From positions 1-6,761 of the forward strand of contig JAZLEZ010000041.1 in the NCBI GenBank assembly GCA_045615505.1: DNA of 6,761 nt. The letters run 5' to 3'. The notes below the pieces were generated by a model. The model ran no database searches. It was not told where the DNA came from and worked only from the letters and a program-made list of their open reading frames with translations. Position numbers and translations under genes: made by a program. Shown one piece after another: positions 5,357 through 6,761 of the stretch. Position 1 is the first letter of the stretch. Every line of letters starts with the position of its first letter. This DNA is from JAZLEZ01 sp045615505. Its GTDB lineage: Bacteria; Spirochaetota; Spirochaetia; Sphaerochaetales; Sphaerochaetaceae.

Positions 5357-5373
5357 GAGCAACTTGCAAAACG
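5357..5373 (+). repeat. GAGCAACTYGCAAAACG repeat, copy 3
   Basis: GAGCAACTTGCAAAACG lies just after the tRNA-Phe terminator, in the same orientation as copy 1. Copies 2 and 3 together bracket tRNA-Phe as an inverted pair. Read on the minus strand, TATAAA follows TTTTGC by 17 bases, the same geometry as at copy 1. The rest of the spacer 5374-5534 shows only a small dyad, CTTATG/CATAAG at 5434-5450, of unknown meaning. Confidence 0.75.
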
Positions 5374-5534
5374 CCTTTCGTAGATTATGGGACAGTTTTT
5401 GCGGTAAAAAGTATTGTTTCTGATTTTATAAGACTTATGTCTGGCATAAGATGCAGAAGAAGCATTTTTCCCCGTAAATCTGAATCCATCTTTCAAAAGT
5501 TTCGTGTTGCAAGTATCGGGGAAATCAAATCGTT

Positions 5535-6422
5535 ATGGGAAACCTGCAGAAAGCCATTAATTATGAGACAATAATACTTGTAACACATTTTTCCGATTCA
5601 AAAGCTCTTCCGCTTTATAATCAACTGAAATCGTGGTGTGATGTATCTGAAAGTGCTGGGAATAACCTTGAAGCCTACAGGTATATTACAGGTTGCGACG
5701 AAGATACGCTTTTCAAAGCTCAGCTTACTGCCTTGAGGGCTTTCGAAGCTTTGGGTGATGATGTTCAGATAATATCTCCTGAAAATGAAATCTGGCCTTC
5801 AGCTGTAACGGATGTGCCGTTTCTGTACATTCAGGGAAATCCTCAACTGCTGAAAAGACCGTCAATCAGTATTGTCGGAACAAGGCAGGCAACTGAACGC
5901 GGAATACAACGAACCCGTGATTGTGTTGATGAGCTGGGACCTGAATATGTTATTGTCAGCGGACTTGCACGCGGAATCGACGGAGCTGCCCATATTCAGG
6001 CACTTGCAAAGGGCTATAATACGATTGCAGTGCTGGGAACTCCGGTCAATACATATTATCCTTCGGAACATGAGCAGCTTCAGAGCCTTATTTCCATGTA
6101 CGGTCTTGTAGTATCGCAGTTTGCTCCGTGCAGACGGGTGATGCAGTACTTTTTCATGCAGAGAAATCTCACAATGAGCCAAATTTCAACTGAGGGTTCC
6201 CTTCTTATTGAGTCTTCCGATAACGGAGGCGGCGTAAAACAGGCGAAATACAGTGAACAACTGCATAAGAATGTATTCATCTTCAAGGATGTTTATGACG
6301 ATCCGTCTCTCAAATGGCCCAAAACTTTTGAGGCACCTGTTTTGGTTTCAGGTGAAAAATATGTCATGGAAAGTGTAAAAAATCCGGTTCCTTTTACCGG
6401 AGGACAAAACTCTCTGTTTTGA
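5535..6422 (+). CDS. DprA/Smf-like DNA-processing protein, short divergent form
   Basis: This 295-residue protein has the Rossmann core of the DprA/Smf family. The pre-Rossmann strand FLYIQGNP (96-103) leads to SIVGTRQATERG (112-123), VSGLARGIDGAAH (141-153), TIAVLGTPVNTYYP (163-176), GLVVSQFAP (190-198) and FMQRNLTMSQIS (207-218). DprA binds single-stranded DNA and loads RecA during natural transformation. The usual RNR-IIAGLS and SGSL-TA motifs are replaced by RNLTMSQIS and a glycine-rich NGGGVKQA (230-237). The C-terminal winged helix is absent: the chain ends soon after the core with GGQNSLF. These changes suggest a specialised subfamily, not the housekeeping competence protein. The function is therefore uncertain. 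The ATG at 5535 has only a weak GGGGAA 11 bases upstream, but no other start exists in the open frame from 5484. The gene appears monocistronic and is followed directly by a tandem array. Confidence 0.82.
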   Translation: MGNLQKAINYETIILVTHFSDSKALPLYNQLKSWCDVSESAGNNLEAYRYITGCDEDTLFKAQLTALRAFEALGDDVQIISPENEIWPSAVTDVPFLYIQGNPQLLKRPSISIVGTRQATERGIQRTRDCVDELGPEYVIVSGLARGIDGAAHIQALAKGYNTIAVLGTPVNTYYPSEHEQLQSLISMYGLVVSQFAPCRRVMQYFFMQRNLTMSQISTEGSLLIESSDNGGGVKQAKYSEQLHKNVFIFKDVYDDPSLKWPKTFEAPVLVSGEKYVMESVKNPVPFTGGQNSLF

Positions 6423-6429
6423 TTTGCCT

Positions 6430-6551
6430 CAAAGCTATCTTTCCCCAAGTCGCTTTTTGTCAAAGCTATGTTTGTCAACGCTGTATTTCCCCCAAAGCTA
6501 TGTCTCTCAAAGCTATGTTTCTCATATCTGTGTTTATAAAGCTGTGTTTAT
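6430..6551. repeat. tandem array of eight units of about 15 bp (CAAAGCTATGTTTST)
   Basis: Units begin at 6430, 6445, 6461, 6476, 6493, 6508, 6523 and 6538, with lengths of 14-17 bp. The best conserved are CAAAGCTATGTTTGT (6461-6475), CAAAGCTATGTCTCT (6493-6507) and CAAAGCTATGTTTCT (6508-6522). The last two drift to CATATCTGTGTTTAT and AAAGCTGTGTTTAT. The array starts seven bases after the stop of the DprA-like gene. Just beyond it AAGAACCAC/AAGAACCAT is a further 9-bp doublet. No gene is visible between 6423 and 6667. Confidence 0.85.
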
Positions 6552-6667
6552 AAAGAACCACAAGAACCATATTTGTCATTGACTATATTTATTAATGAAA
6601 ATAATATTCCTAACTATGAAACCTGAGTTTCGACTGAAACGCTCATAAATGGTGTTAGTTCAGGCTT

Positions 6668-6761
6668 TTAAGCATCCCAATTCATAATTCTTTTAACTTG
6701 AGAATCTGTCAAAAGGTAATTAGTTAGAGGCAAATCTGTGGCCTTGGCAAGATCACAGATG
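6668..6761 (-). CDS. C-terminal end of an unrecognised gene (partial)
   Basis: On the minus strand a frame is open from the window edge to a TAA at 6670-6668. It gives about 30 residues, ending NYLLTDSQVKRIMNWDA. The composition (hydrophobic positions spaced with charged residues) looks like ordinary protein, and the ending is followed by repeat-rich spacer, as for other gene ends here. The fragment is too short to assign a family. The gene would be convergent with the DprA-like gene. Confidence 0.5.
   Translation of the reverse strand, partial: ICDLAKATDLPLTNYLLTDSQVKRIMNWDA

Noticed and set aside
5862..6286. Overlapping open frames on both strands within the DprA-like gene
   Set aside because: They are shadows of the conserved Rossmann core, which is in the 5535-6422 frame.
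6430..6551. CRISPR array
   Set aside because: Units of about 15 bp are contiguous with no unique spacers, so it is a simple tandem array.
6624..6645. Hairpin TGAGTTTC/GAAACGCTCA as terminator for the minus-strand gene at the right edge
   Set aside because: The stem has a two-base bulge and is not followed by a real T-run on the minus strand.

Overview
The window reads as a moderately AT-rich genome of a strictly anaerobic bacterium, most plausibly a host-associated or rumen-type Treponema. This rests on the Nfn-type flavoprotein pair, an ISL3-family transposase relic, tRNA genes without encoded CCA, and spacers packed with short repeats. The genus is an inference from overall resemblance; no marker here proves it.

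Layout from left to right. (i) 1-125: a CAU tRNA with initiator features, followed by its own intrinsic terminator. (ii) 126-1197: a short spacer with a doubled AGTACACAA word, then a decayed ISL3-family transposase on the minus strand that has lost its central catalytic segment and carries at least two frame disruptions. (iii) 1147-1507: an unrecognised plus-strand coding fragment, ending just before a hairpin with a T-run. (iv) 1508-1934: a gene-free spacer made largely of GCAGTGCA/TGCACTGC hairpins and small tandem duplications, ending in the -10 box and ribosome-binding site of the next operon. (v) 1935-4198: a two-gene operon with overlapping stop and start codons, encoding the small and large subunits of an electron-bifurcating NADH-dependent reduced ferredoxin:NADP oxidoreductase (Nfn/Sud type). 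(vi) 4191-4288: a seven-unit, exactly 14-bp tandem array that starts inside the last codons of the large-subunit gene. (vii) 4296-4811: a convergent minus-strand 5-formyltetrahydrofolate cyclo-ligase. (viii) 4812-5241: a gene-free spacer with nested inverted repeats and a long hairpin, ending in a good promoter. (ix) 5242-5345: tRNA-Phe(GAA) and its terminator. (x) 5535-6422: a short, divergent DprA/Smf-like protein. (xi) 6430-6551: a second tandem array of about 15-bp units. (xii) 6668-6761: the C-terminal end of an unrecognised minus-strand gene that runs off the window.

The functional content is mostly housekeeping: redox balancing between NADH, ferredoxin and NADPH, one-carbon folate salvage, and two tRNAs. 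The DprA-like protein is the only candidate for DNA transfer or defence biology. The most unusual layer is non-coding. Nearly every spacer carries direct 8-15-bp tandem duplications, and two dispersed palindromic word families (GCAGTGCAAAA and GAGCAACTYGCAAAAC) recur. I see no convincing new multi-gene system, CRISPR array or intact mobile element.
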